A program made the translations under genes and the position numbers. From Epiperipatus broadwayi (taxonomy: Eukaryota > Onychophora > Udeonychophora > Euonychophora > Peripatidae): DNA of 64,000 bases. This document shows, piece after piece, positions 14,391 to 25,886 of the stretch (within the stretch, counting starts at the first letter, position 1; each line of letters opens with the position of its first letter). The notes under the pieces are model-generated. The model worked only from the letters and a program-made list of their open reading frames with translations, was not told the DNA's origin and ran no database searches. The DNA is taken from contig JAQFVV010013392.1 of assembly GCA_028023455.1 (NCBI GenBank), positions 62,001 through 126,000 of the forward strand, in the 5' to 3' direction.

Positions 14391-14960
14391 TGCTTCTTCT
14401 CCTACTCTTACAACCCCTTTATACAAGAACAGAAAAATTTTATTATCTTTTAATGGTGATTGATAAACACATTTTGCCCCAACCTTAGGTCTCAAAATGT
14501 TATCTTCTTTCTCAAATAGATCACTTCCTCTCTTAAATTAAAAAATTCTTTAGTAGCAACTTTACTAAAAACCAACTAATCTTATGTACAACTTTGTTAT
14601 AAAGCCTTCTTACAGTTACACCACCACAAATTTTTTTTTAAACTTCTATATTTAAAATGACAAAATGAAACATTTCCCAAATGTTATCAATATTATTCAT
14701 TATCTTTCCAAATCCAATTAAATCCATCTCTTTTGACCCCCATTTTATCTCACATCTTCACAGTAAGCACACAATTTTTGTACCAATAAAATTCTCTCAT
14801 GAAGTTTGCAAAACAAAAATATAAACGTTAAGTTATCTTGCAGAATAAAGCACAGCATGTCAGTCAAAGATCTTGATCTACATGGTATATACAGTGACAT
14901 CTATCTGTTTTATATAAAATTAATTATGACTTATTAAAACCATACAATATGTTTAAGGCA
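14391..14960 (-). other. Leader of the left LINE, absent from the right arm
   Basis: About 560 bp between the PLE-derived end (near 14,930) and the PHD-finger frame. It has no recognisable domain. In the right arm the sequence jumps from the PLE tail (ending AAACAGGTAGATATT near 16,116) straight into the remnant of the PHD finger, so this leader was deleted there or inserted here. It probably represents the LINE 5' UTR plus the PLE 3' tail. The exact boundary between them is not visible. Confidence 0.5.
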
Positions 14961-14989
14961 TAAAAAATCCTCTATAAATGTATATTATA

Positions 14990-15500
14990 TAATCTTCTAT
15001 TTATTTATCAGTAGCCAATTATTAGTTAAATTAACTGATGTTTTATATATGTTCATATAATTATTTTTGATATAATTAGTGTAATTGGTTTCATATATCT
15101 TCTTTCTATTAGATTCTTTAATATAATTTAATGATCTTATATTTTTGACACAATCCATTTTATGTCATAATTAAAAATGAATATATAAGGCAGATCTACC
15201 ATCTATTGTATTAATAACATTATTATATTTTTTTGCTCTCTCATCTCATTGTTTACTTGTATGTCCATAATAAACCACAAACAACTTCCACAAGTAATTT
15301 TATAATTATCTTTTTATATTTGACATCATCTCTTATTTTATAATTATTTATTAATTTATCAAGAGTTTTACCATTTGATCTTTCTATGTTAATGCTTTTA
15401 TCTATGTAATTTTTATTTTTTAGTAATGTATGATAATTTTAGGGAAGTATGAAAGTTTTATCTATGTTTTATTATTCTTAGATCTACTATTATTATTAAT
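14990..15500 (-). pseudogene. Penelope-like element C-terminus with GIY-YIG domain, left arm
   Basis: Read on the minus strand from the centre outward, the frame has ITCGSC followed by VVYYGHTSKQ and DERA. This matches the first strand and the Y(Y/I)G-x-T motif of the GIY-YIG nuclease carried at the C-terminus of PLE proteins, where it nicks target DNA. It is followed by sequence matching RRNIYET..Y-type text, then the shared PLE tail near 14,930. Stops break the frame. The partner at 15,553-16,075 reads the same order on the plus strand. No PLE RT lies next to it, so only the 3' end of the element is present in each arm. Confidence 0.65.
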
Positions 15501-15552
15501 ATTAATATTTGAATTAGTAATAATAATTGTATTATAAATAATAATAGCAGAT

Positions 15553-16075
15553 CTAAAAAAACAATGGATAAAACTTTCATACTTCCCTAAAATTTATCAT
15601 ACATTACTAAAAATAAAAATTATATAGATAAAAGTATTAACATAGGATGATCAAATAGTAAAAATGTTGACAAATTAACAAGTAGTTATAAAATAAGAGA
15701 TGATATGAAATTCAAAAAGGGAATTGTACATAAAATTACTTGTGGAAATGGCTGTATGGTTTACTATTGACCTACAGAGAAACAATTAGATGAAATGAAA
15801 AAACACCATAATATTGCCATTAATAGAAGAGATAATAAATCCATCTTATATATTCATTACTTATAATATGGACTTAAATAGATTGTGTTAAAAATATAAA
15901 GCATTAAAATATAATAAAGAACCTAATAGAAGGAATATATATGAAACCAATTATATTAATTATAACAAAAATAATTGTATGAACATATATAAAACAACAA
16001 TTAATTTCACTAATAATTGGCTAATGATAAAAGAATGGAAAGTCATATAATATACATTCATACAGTTTTTTTAGG
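15553..16075 (+). pseudogene. Penelope-like element C-terminus with GIY-YIG domain, right arm
   Basis: From about 15,578 the frame reads KTFILP, then IRDDMKFKKG, then IVHKITCGNGCMVYY, a stop where Gly is expected, and TEKQLDEMKKHHNIAINRRD. This is the PLE linker followed by the GIY-YIG fold: I-V-x-K-I-T-C first strand, YY(G)x-T second motif, then the helix with Arg/Lys-rich residues. In the left arm the same position keeps the Gly (VVYYGHT), which supports the reading. Later frames contain the remains of RRNIYET. The domain is joined directly to the LINE ORF1 remnant at about 16,116. Confidence 0.7.
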
Positions 16076-16109
16076 TTTTAATAGGTTATAGTTAATTTTA
16101 TATTAAACA

Positions 16110-17470
16110 GGTAGATATTGTGATGTGTGCAATGTAAAATGACTAGTTAAGATGTAAAAAGTGTATGGTTGTGTGGATCAGGAGTGTCCAAGTCGATTGT
16201 GATCCACCAGTCAATTGCAAAGCCATTTTTGGTCAATTGTGAGACCAATCTGGCACGAGCTGTTAGGCAACAAGTGAAACAAATTAAGTCAAGATTTTCA
16301 CGTTTTTTGTTTGTGTTTTAATTTTTTTTTTTCAATTCTAGATAGGTGAATCCCACTAAGCCATATTATTATTGAAAATAATATTTTTAATTTTGATTTC
16401 ATGTAGCTAATTTGAATTAATAAATATTGTTAATAATTACTCATGTTGCTTTAATTCCCCTGGACATGAGTTTTTTGGCCCATTAAATAATTGTTATGGT
16501 TTATTAGGTAGATATATAAAAATAGTATGTATTTCACACCTCCCTCCACTTAGACTATGCCTATGACAAGTTGATCACCTATAATGACAAGTCGATTGCA
16601 ACACATTTTAAAAATAAAAAGTAGATATTATGAACACAAAAGTTGGCCACCCCTGGTATAGATTATGTATAAATGTGATAAAGAAAGTGAAAAAATGGTT
16701 TTTAAGTATAGGTAGTTTAAAAAAAGTCAGGAAAAATGGAGGAAAATGTAGGTAAAGAACATAGAGCAGGGTATATATTTAATAGAGTGACAAGAGATAT
16801 GGATGACAAAATAAGTAATGCAATGGAGATAGTTAGGCAAAGAATAAGTAAAATAAAGGAAGAGGTAAAACCTGTAGAAGCAAAATTAAAAGCAGTAGAT
16901 GTGAAGTGTGAGCAGATTAAGTACTAATGAATAGAAATAATGAGGATGAAGTAGATAAGGAAGTCCATAAGGTGGAAGAGAATGTTATGGATGTAGGGAA
17001 ATTAAACTATGAAACAATCTTGATAGGGACTTGCTAATTAGAGGAATGTGGAGATGTAATTACAAGAGAAAATAGAAATAGGTATTAAAGAATATGTTTG
17101 CCTGGAGATACAATTAAGGATGTTACAGATAATGCAAAAAAACAAAGAAGTAGAGATATTTATGTCATGGTAGAAACAAATGATTTGTCAGGACATCAGA
17201 GAGAGTAATGAACGAGTTCAAAAAATTGATTAGTAATTTGCTTTAGGTTAAAGGAAGAGTAGGATTAATTGATTTGACAATAAGTATATTTAAATGGGGC
17301 ATGTTCTATAAATGAGAGATTGGAAAAATTATGTGAGAGCAATAATGTTGTGTTTGTGAATGGATGGGATTTTTTTTTATTAATAAGAGGGAGTTATTTA
17401 GTAAAGATGGATTGCACTCAGCAAAACAAAATGTGAAGCTTTAGCAGGTTTGATTTATGAAAAATATTAT
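16110..17470 (+). pseudogene. CR1-like LINE ORF1 relic, right arm
   Basis: The frame begins inside a remnant of the PHD finger (its WLC near 16,165-16,175), which is split by the hAT element at 16,179-16,655. It then encodes a coiled-coil segment (16,736-16,927; MDDKISNAMEIVRQRISK, homologous to the left arm's DEKISSAMEMLEK). Downstream, YETILIG-T-C replaces the GDS block near 17,020, with RENRNRY and RICLPGDTIKDVTD after it. YVMVETNDL near 17,163-17,185 fits the SGNH G/E-TND block, and a degraded equivalent of DGLH lies near 17,410. The nucleophile Ser is lost (GTC instead of GDS). Stops are frequent. Same family as the left-arm ORF1 and equally dead. Confidence 0.75.
16179..16655. mobile_element. 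Short non-autonomous hAT-type element (477 bp)
   Basis: The element starts CAGGAGTGTCCAA and ends TTGGCCACCCCTG, imperfect terminal inverted repeats typical of hAT elements (CAGGGGTGGCCAA-like). The flanks are GTGTGGAT (16,171-16,178) and GTATAGAT (16,656-16,663). This is an 8-bp target duplication with two G-to-A differences, the length expected for hAT transposition. There is no reading frame inside, so it depended on a transposase elsewhere. It interrupts the PHD remnant of the right-arm LINE and is absent from the left arm, so it inserted after the arms separated. Confidence 0.75.
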
Positions 17471-19566
17471 AATTTCAGGGAAATTTATAAATGGGGGGGG
17501 GCATAGGGTTTTATGTTGCAGTATTATAAAAAAAAAAGGTTAAGAATGGGTGGGTTGTAAGAAGTAAACAAAGGATAACTGATTTAGATATAAATGTAGA
17601 TGTGGAGGTGCAATGGGTCTGTAAAACTAATGATAAGCAAGCTATTTACAAATATAACAAAGAAGAAAAAGTAAAAATAATAAATAAAAGGGTAATAAGA
17701 AAGAAGGAAATTGTTAAAATTGGATATTTAAATATTCAAGGTGGTAGGAAACCAGAAAAGTTGTTGCAATTAAACAAAGCAGTTTAAAACGAAGGGTTTG
17801 AGATATTAGCAGTAGTGGAAACACATCTAAGTTAAGAAAAAGAACCTACACTGGAAAATTTTATATGGCCAGGTATAAATCAAAAAGAAAAAGAAAAAAA
17901 GATATGGTGGTATAAAAGTTATGTCAAAAATATTTAAATACTGTAAAGTGGCAATAATATTTGTGGATTGAGATGAGGTTATGAAGACAAGAATAGATGA
18001 TGGCTATACTGCATGTGGCTACTGGAGATAGTCAAACTATAATGGAGTAGAACAGTATCATACATGAATGCTTAGTTAAGGATATACAGATTTTCAAAAA
18101 AGGGGGATAAAATAATAATTATAGGTATATGAATGAGAATATTGAAGAAATTGATGATGTAGATAATGAGAGTGGACAGCTTTTTAAAAACGTTTGTCAG
18201 AGAGTGAACTTGAGCACTAAAAATTTTATTAAATATTTATGAGAGGCAATACAAATGGTAGAAATAATATATGTCACACAAAAGTTTATGTATTAGTAGA
18301 GAAAGAGGGAATGAATAAATAATGAAAGATTAAAGTGTTTGATAATGAAGAAAGAGTATATAATAGTGATCATAATTTCTTTATAATAAAAATGTTAAGT
18401 AATGAGATGGAAAATAGTAATAAAAGTAGAAAGAATAATGACAGATGTGGATGGAGAATGAATGATAAGAATAAGTTAAAATAATATAAAATAGAAGTGG
18501 AAGAAATCATGGAACAGTTTTTGGAGATGAATATAAGAATTGGTATGATGAAGTAGAAAAAGTGGAAAATAGGGTTTTAGATGAGAATTTTCAAAAGAAT
18601 AAAGGTAATAGAAAGGTAAGAATTAGTTAAAAGTGTAAAAGAGAGAAAAAAAGCATGCAGAGAATATAAGTGTACTATTAAGAGCAAAAAAAGTGAAAAA
18701 GATGTTAATATTAAATAGGAAAACTATTTAAAAAGAAGTTGGCTAAAATAGGTAATTATGAAGATAGAATGAAATTAAACAGTAAATTATTGGAGAATAT
18801 TAATAAAAATGGAAAAGATGGGAGCAAAGAATTTTAGAAATATATTAAAAGAAGAAATGTAAGGAAGAGAGAAATGGTATTACTAAATGATGAGAAAAAA
18901 GAGTGTAGCTCTAGAGTAGAATTAGAGACAATATTAAATAGCTATGTAATGAATATAGAAAAGAAATTAGATGTCAGGATAAAGTGATAACAAGCAACAA
19001 AAATCGTAATGAAAACATTAGTTTTACAGAAAATTAATTAAATGAAGCAGGGAAGAAATTGAAAAGTGGAAAAGCAAGAAGTTTAGATGGATGGGCAGCA
19101 AAGATGATCATGAATTTGAAAAATAGGGCAAAATTAAATCTATTATTGTTTTAATAAGATGGCACATAAGAGAGAATTTCCTGATAGCTGGAATAATCAC
19201 AAGTAAGACTATTATTTAAAGGAAAGGGTAAGGATCATAAAATGTTAAGAGTGATAGTTATAACCTTCAGTGTTATATAAAGATTTTGCATATACAGTAG
19301 CTGGAAATATGACAAAATGGGATTATAGAAAATAATATAGTGAAAGAAATGCAAGAAGGTTTTAGATTTGATAGGCATATAGGGGGGGGGGTATTTGTAG
19401 TCACATAGCTTATAGATATGATTTTGGAATGCAGATAACCAGTTACATGTGGTCTTTATAGATATAGGGAAGACATATGATAGAATAAATAGAAATAGAT
19501 TATGGGTAAGTTGAGTAAATTTGGGAAATAAATAAAGCTTTGATGGATCTTATTATGAGATTGTAT

Positions 19567-19673
19567 AAAAGTAGTCAATATATATTATATATATATTGAC
19601 TACTTTTAACTATGATTCCACATATCCTATATATATATATATATATATATATTAGGAAATGTGGAATCATAGT
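19567..19673. repeat. Double (TA)n hairpin inside the RT relic
   Basis: AAAAGTAGTCAA is followed by a TA tract and its reverse complement TTGACTACTTTT. Then comes ACTATGATTCCACAT, another TA tract, and ATGTGGAATCATAGT. In the left arm the two outer unique segments are adjacent within the RT coding sequence (the RLY..YQLGN region), so the middle inverted pieces are an insertion or rearrangement specific to this arm. Confidence 0.8.
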
Positions 19674-20628
19674 TAAAAGTGGGGTGGAACTAAGGTAAAG
19701 ATCCTTTATGTCACCTATTTTGTTTTCATTATATTTGTGAGAAATGGGTAGAACTAGGGTATAGTACCATTAATAAATGGTGAGAGAGTAGATATATTAT
19801 CAGGGCTTTTATTTTCTAATGATATCTTCTTGTGCACAGAAAGTAGGGAAGATGTGGAAATTATGCTGAAGACATGTGCAAGTGTGGGTAAAGAGATGGG
19901 AATTAAATTTATTGAAGAAAATCAAAAGTAATGATGATAAATGCTAGGAAAAGAGAAGAGAAAGAATTTTTATTGGTGGATATAAAGTTAAATATGGTGA
20001 ATAAGTATAATTTATTTGGGAATTATCTTAAGTAATCAGAGAAATTGCTTGGTTGAATGAAAGAAAAAAATTGATAAGTGAAGCAAAGAAAAGAAAGGGA
20101 CTGATAAAGAAATTAACAGTATTTTCATATAATAAATATGCTGTAGCAGGAATTCTATGAAAGGGAGTGACACTATCAGGGTTAACTTATGGTAATGATG
20201 CATTATGTGATAGTGAAGGGGTGTTATATTACTTAGAAAAAGTACAAAGAGAAATAGAAATATATAAATTAGATGCATATATGTGAATGGTAAAGGAGAC
20301 AATTAAAGAAAAAATAGAATAGTCAAATTTTTATATAAGAGATGCAAAAAGCAAAATGAAAATGTTCTGTAGATTGTAATGCATGGACAGTAAGAGAATA
20401 GCCAAAATAGTATTTAATTAGGTTATAAGTAAAGAACAGGCAACAAGATGGGTTATAAAGATAGTACGATATGCAGAAGATTTGGATAAAGACTTTATAT
20501 CAGTATACCTGTACAAAAGATGGAATGATCATGTTAGAGAAATTCTGGGATAGAAGAATAGATAGATGCATTAATAAAAAGCAGGGAGTTGGAGAGATGG
20601 AGAACTAGTATGGAGAGTAAAAAGAGCT

Positions 20629-20630
<2 letters not shown>

Positions 20631-20660
<30 letters not shown>

Positions 20661-20698
20661 CTATATATCTATATATATATATATATATATATATATAA
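20631..20698. repeat. (TA)n tract pair
   Basis: Two (TA)n runs separated by AATATCTATATATC. They lie in the C-terminal part of the right-arm LINE and are not matched in the left arm. Confidence 0.85.
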
Positions 20699-21153
20699 GT
20701 AGAATATTGGGTGTGAGTGAATTTACAATAATAGTATGAAATTTTTTTTTACTATTTATGGTGCAAACAGGATGATTAGCAACAAGGGAATATACACATA
20801 AATAAAGTAATGTGGGTGATTTAGTTGTTCAAGTTATAATTATAAATTTATTTAAACATGCGTTCAAGTTATGCAAGACATGGAAAATATTAGACATTTG
20901 TTAATTGAATGTAAACGCTTACAAGCAGAAAGAGACAAATAATGAAGTTGTGGAAGAATAAATATAAACAAAATATTTGTACAAAAAGTGGGTTATTGGT
21001 TTTTATGCTGCATTTGGAAAAAAAGTAAGGGAGATCTAGATATAAAGACCATAGAGTGAACATAATGTTGTGGAAATGGGATGGAGCAGAATAACGAATA
21101 TGGGAAAAACTTAGGATTAGAAATGGAAAGGAAAAGGGAGATGGCTAACAGGT

Positions 21154-22729
21154 CTCTCTGGCAATAGTGGTTGAGAGATTTGAGTCTCTGATAAAGGAAA
21201 AGCCCTAATGTATCACATCGTAATTGTAAATTAGTCAAAGTACATTAAAAAGGGCAAAAATTAATATCTGCCGAAAATAGTTTTTATGTGTATGTTTATT
21301 ATTATGCATATTATTGATGTTATAAAAAGACATTTTATATCTTTGATTGACTTGGATATATATAAAGCAGCATAATGGATTAAACTTCTTTCCATTTTTG
21401 ATGATTATCTAAATAAAAATATGCCCTTGAAATGATACTGGTAATTTGAATTGATGTATATAATTTCTAATTCTATATTAATGACAATAGATTACGAAAA
21501 TGAAAAAATTTTGAAATATTTTTTTCACGAAAATTTAAGTTTCATATATATTTATATATAAACCCAATTTATAAATACGTTTTATAAAGAAAGTAAATTA
21601 CAAAAACATCTTTAATACAAAGTTGATAGAATCGCGTTTATTGTAGAAAAGTCAATTATCTGGTCTTAGTAAAAACTTTATTTAATTGAAATGCTTTCAT
21701 TTCTAATAGTCCTATTGTTTTATTCAATCAAAGTTTTTTTAAAAAAAAACATTTTCTAATTTAATTATTTTTCCCCTTAATTAAGATAAAATTAATTCTG
21801 TAAATCAATATATAAGATTTTACCAAGTTGGTTTTCAATAAAAATCGAAAAGTATATTTAATGTAAAATTTGAAGTTATTTAGATTTGACATACTGTACA
21901 TACAAATTAGATAGATATATAAAGTCAAGTACAAATTGTGCAAATATATAAAATAACTAGTATAAAATTCATACTTTATATTAATTATATTGTAAATTAG
22001 AAATATTAATATTTGATCTTTCATATTTCAGTAATAATTATATTGACAAATTTATTTGGTTGTAAAAAAAAAAATTGAAATAAATTTTTAATAGGTTAAT
22101 ATTTTATTTCAATTTATTTAAATCAATGTAATGTGTTCACTTACATATATTTTGATTATTTTATTATCTGATATCTTAATTTTGTTTTTGTTTAATTACT
22201 GTAACTTTATCTTATAATTCAGGTGCATAAATATTTTGACTGTTTGATTAATAGAAAGATTCAAAATCTATTTAAAAATATTACTGCAGTTTACATAAAT
22301 TCTCTCAAAATGGCTTAAGATGAAACAAAGGTATAAATTGGACTTATGTTGAATAGTAAATAAAATTCTTAAGAAAAATGTTTCACTATAATAATATTAA
22401 ACAACCATTCAAAAATAATACTGGTTACTCCAACTCCCCCCCCCTCAAGGAGAGAAAAAATATTATTCTAAAAATGAGTTTTGTAGTGACAATACGAAAC
22501 CAATTTGTGAAACAGAATTACATCCGCATATGGAACATGCTAGTTCTATTTTTTGTTTACTTGATATTTTATGATGTTTTTTTAGTTTCCTCAGCAGAAA
22601 ACTTTTTATCTGAATTACTTCAACAACATGTTTAATTGTAGCTGTTTAATGTATTCTATTCTCTCAATATTTTCCCAATGGAAACAATTGACATTGTATT
22701 TCTTTAAAATATTTTTGAGAAAATTCTTA
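21154..22729. other. AT-rich stretch without recognisable genes
   Basis: No recognisable domain. An 85-codon plus-strand frame at 22,378-22,635 has a hydrophobic C-terminal half (MLVLFFVYLIFYDVFLV) and a C-homopolymer at about 22,437. I find no homology signal, and its length is not unusual for this composition. Left as non-coding. Confidence 0.5.
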
Positions 22730-23415
22730 TAATGGAGATAGGCTTACATCTCCCATAAAACCCATGTTCAAGTTCATCATAAATACACTTTTAGGAAATC
22801 TTACATTGTTCATTCATTTTACAAGTTCAATCCAATGAAGGTGTGATTTCACAAGAGTGGATTCAATATCACATCCTACAATCTGAAAAACATGTTGATT
22901 AGTTTTAAGAACTACATTGTATTTTTCATCTTCAAATGAAACTTTTTTAATGTCTTTATATTGCGCCAATAGGATGTACAACTTTTATATCTAAACAGTA
23001 AATTAGATGAACTATAGCTTTATATACAACTAATTTAGTTGCAGTAGTTATTTTTTTTAGACACAGTAAAATACACTATCTTGTTAAAAGCAGCAACAGC
23101 TTAGAGGAATCTGTATTGTATCTCAGCATCTAAGTTCATTTATCTACTTATAAAATTACAAAGTTATTCAAACTATTTACATTTGTAAGTTGATAACCAT
23201 TCAATCTTAAAGTTGCTGAGACTTTTTAATCATCATTGGCTGATAAAGAACTTGAACTTTTTGAACATTAACTAATAAAGTGTGATCTTATAAGTTGCAT
23301 AAAAACATTAACAATATTCTGTAAATTGACTTTTGAACTGGTAAAAATATCATACTTATCAGCATACTGTAGACTAAATTGATAGGAAGAAGCCATTTTT
23401 AAAATTTAATATTCT
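22730..23415 (-). pseudogene. LINE ORF2 3' relic (RT thumb and C-terminal domain)
   Basis: On the minus strand, from about 23,365, the pieces read QYADKYDIFTSSKVNLQNIVNVF (YADD box degraded to YADK), then VSATLRLNGYQLTNVNSLNNF, then TTATKLVVYKAIVH, then NQHVFQIVGCDIESTLVKSHLHWI, and finally NVRFPKSVF near 22,790. This is the order of the post-RT region in many animal LINEs: ADD box, I.L.G..L..V.SF.YLG, KL.VYKA.V.P.LLY, a linker, then L.WxGH...M...R.PK. Several stops and frameshifts separate the blocks. It is the 3' half only. The relic at 8.98-9.19 kb covers an upstream RT block of a similar LINE. Confidence 0.7.
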
Positions 23416-24289
23416 AAACATAATGTGGATACAGCTAAGTTTAAAAAAAGTATTTTACTAAACATTTTACTATTAATATTGTATCACCTAATAATTTTCA
23501 TAAGCTACTCTAAATCTAAATAAGGATTTGTCTATTAACTAAGGCATAAAGTTGGAAAGTCAAAAATTGAACTTTATAAAATAAAAGCATTCAATTGCAG
23601 TGTAACAACTGTGGCATCTAGAGGGTATTCTAACCTGAAAAAAATGTGTGAATTAATAATGATAAGCACTATGCAAACTAGATGGTTTATTTAGGAACAA
23701 TATGGATGCTACTTCTCTAACCTGTTACAATGACTTCACAATCTGTAGTAAATGTGCAATTACATGACATGAATATTTAAGTTTTATATTATAATATTAA
23801 AATAAGGCTAACGTGATAAATAGATGCAATAAACTCAAAGCAATATCCCTCCTGACAGATTTTGTATTGACCCCAAAGTAAAGTAAACACATAAATGAAA
23901 TTTTGAGATAAAGAACACCATGGTAATTGTTAACAATTTTTAGATTATTATATATTATACAAAATGTATATGATAATCAAAATATCAAAATAAAAATAAA
24001 TTAATAGTTATGTACTATTTTTTTTTGTTTTCAATAATACATTTCACAATCTTATAAATATTTCACATGTGTTAAAATATAAACTGATGTAATATGATAA
24101 AATAATATTATTTCAAATTCTTTTTATTATAGTTTATTATTATCACAATTGCAGTAATCACACATATTTATTTACCATTTATGATTTTAATTATTTTTAA
24201 TTTAGATATTAAACTCAGAAATGAAGCAGAAGTCTATCTCAGCAAGAATTAACAATACTTAAATTGCCTCATATGTGATAGAGATTATA
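23416..24289. other. AT-rich stretch without recognisable genes
   Basis: It may contain older upstream sequence of the minus-strand LINE at 22.7-23.4 kb, but I could not read RT motifs in it. Confidence 0.45.
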
Positions 24290-24480
24290 TATATAAAATT
24301 ACCCCAAATCCAAAATTCAACCAGACCAGCCAAGAAATAATAATCAAAGACAACCAAAGGTTTCACTGCTACAAACATACTTCTCAAGTATAAATAACTA
24401 CAAAAATTACATCATATATATAATATTAAACATTATCCACAGATCCATTTACTTCCCATCCACCCTTAATATAAAAAGAA
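24290..24480. repeat. Dispersed repeat, copy 1
   Basis: The string AAAATTACCCCAAATCCAAA, followed by an ACCAGACCAGCCAAGAAATA-like segment, a GGTTTCACTGCTAC block and a CTTCTCAAG block, recurs in the same order at 59,750-59,940 with many substitutions. No coding capacity. Probably an old non-autonomous element. I see no clear terminal repeats. Confidence 0.5.
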
Positions 24481-24611
24481 CTCTTAAATAAGTTAATTGC
24501 TTCCATCTTGGATTTTAAAAAAATATACAGTTTGATAAAAGAAAAAGTCTTATAAATGATGTATAATAAAATATTTATAAAATTAATATTTTTTTAGTAT
24601 GTTTGCTCCTG

Positions 24612-24612
<1 letters not shown>

Positions 24613-24663
<51 letters not shown>
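24613..24663. repeat. (TA)n microsatellite
   Basis: About 25 TA units are seen directly. Confidence 0.95.
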
Positions 24664-24666
<3 letters not shown>

Positions 24667-24915
24667 CTGCATTTATGTATTTTAATGTGAAGCAAAAGAA
24701 TTAATAATAATAAAAAAAAATATTGAAAGGCTGAAATTTATCATTTTGGTACACTTTTCAGAAATATATACATGAAATATATTTACACAACTAAAGGAGT
24801 GGGGTGGGGTATAGTGTTTGAATATTGGTTAGTAATTAGTGAATGGGTAAAACCATGAAGCTCAATCTTGGGCTAAGATTGATTGCTTCAATATATATAT
24901 ATATATATCCAATGG

Positions 24916-25855
24916 TGCGCAAGATACACAGGTCAGGAACACTCATGGACTCTGCCCTATTTGCCTATTTCCCAGATCTATAACATTATGAGCAACAATC
25001 CCGATGACATCGATTAATTTACTTCTCACCCGCCGGCATTGATCATCGAAGATACAAAAAGACTCTAGGCTAAACTTATATGATAGAATAACTTAATAAC
25101 TAGCTAAATTTTATGAGCAATGAAGGCTCGTGACCTAGCATATTAATTATGTATTGAGCGGAGATCATCTAGTCATACTTAGCATAAATAATAACTTACT
25201 ATTTTAACTCAACTAAAAGAAAGCAATGGTTCAAGTTTGATATATATATTTTAGATTTATTAATAACAAAATTATGTCAGGTTATTTACCTGACATGAGC
25301 CTCGTATGTATTATATATATGTGTTTGATTCATATTTAACAATAACATAAGATTTGCGGCTATGCCAATAATATATATGTGTGATTTAATGAATTAGCAC
25401 TATTGGAATACATTACTAGAATACTATTACACCCCCAGAGATGAAAAGAGAATTTACTTAATTTAAAACGATAATAATTTTACAAGCAGATCTTACTGAA
25501 AAGCTAAAATTAATAACAGAGGTGAAACTATAAGTTTATTATTAGTAAGCTTCTATTTTATGGACTTAGCGCTTTCGGGCCTTTACAGCTCCATAATCAT
25601 AGTCCTTTTTATAGGCTGTTGATTCTATGCAAAGGCATGCAAATTACAACATCCACCTTTTCGAGACCCCGAAGCACGTGTCTTTTCTGTTGATTGACCT
25701 GGCATTGCTGGTGATGTAACATGCCTCTTTGATCTTCCTCTTGATATCGTTCCTCTCTGTGCTTACGATGTCAGCTTTAGATGGCTCAAATCTATGGCTT
25801 TGCACCTGCTGATGATCAGCAAATACTGAGCTGCCCTCTCCTTTAGTTGTAGCCT

Positions 25856-25886
<31 letters not shown>

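Larger units (their letters stand above)
10033..21153. repeat. Giant inverted repeat, arms about 5.5 kb, centre near 15,516
   Basis: The two halves are reverse-complement relatives along their whole length. Matched landmarks are: TTAGATCTACTATTATTA with TAATAATAGCAGATCTAA at the centre; the GIY-YIG frames at 14,990-15,500 and 15,553-16,075; the coiled-coil ORF1 starts (13.9-14.1 kb and 16.74-16.93 kb); SDHNFF (12,590 and about 18,365); FTND/FSND (about 11,210 and 19,820); and the shared 3' end GGTTTTTATGCTG to GGCTAACAG. Divergence looks like 20-25% by eye, so it is old. Arm-specific differences are a missing LINE leader and most of the PHD finger in the right arm, plus the hAT insertion and hairpin expansions there. 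Confidence 0.8.
17690..21153 (+). pseudogene. CR1-like LINE ORF2 relic, right arm (endonuclease + RT + C-terminus)
   Basis: APE endonuclease landmarks are IVKIGYLNIQGG (about 17,712), ILAVVETHL (about 17,800) and NSDHNFF (about 18,365). RT landmarks are a broken GVELR-stop..SPILFSLYL near 19,690-19,735 and LLFSNDIFLCTESREDVEIML near 19,805-19,865, where F-A-D-D has become F-S-N-D. The C-terminal part has LTYGNDALC, VQREIEIYKLDAYM and VKETIKE near 20,180-20,310, then a Cys/His segment MENIRHLLIECKRLQAERD near 20,885-20,935, typical of LINE C-termini. Many stops and frameshifts. Two hairpin expansions (19,567-19,673 and 20,631-20,698) interrupt it. The 3' end homologous to the left arm ends at GGCTAACAG near 21,153. 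Confidence 0.8.

Noticed and set aside
22378-22635. 85-codon frame with a hydrophobic segment
   Set aside because: No domain, no start context that can be judged, and hydrophobic runs are expected from T-rich DNA.
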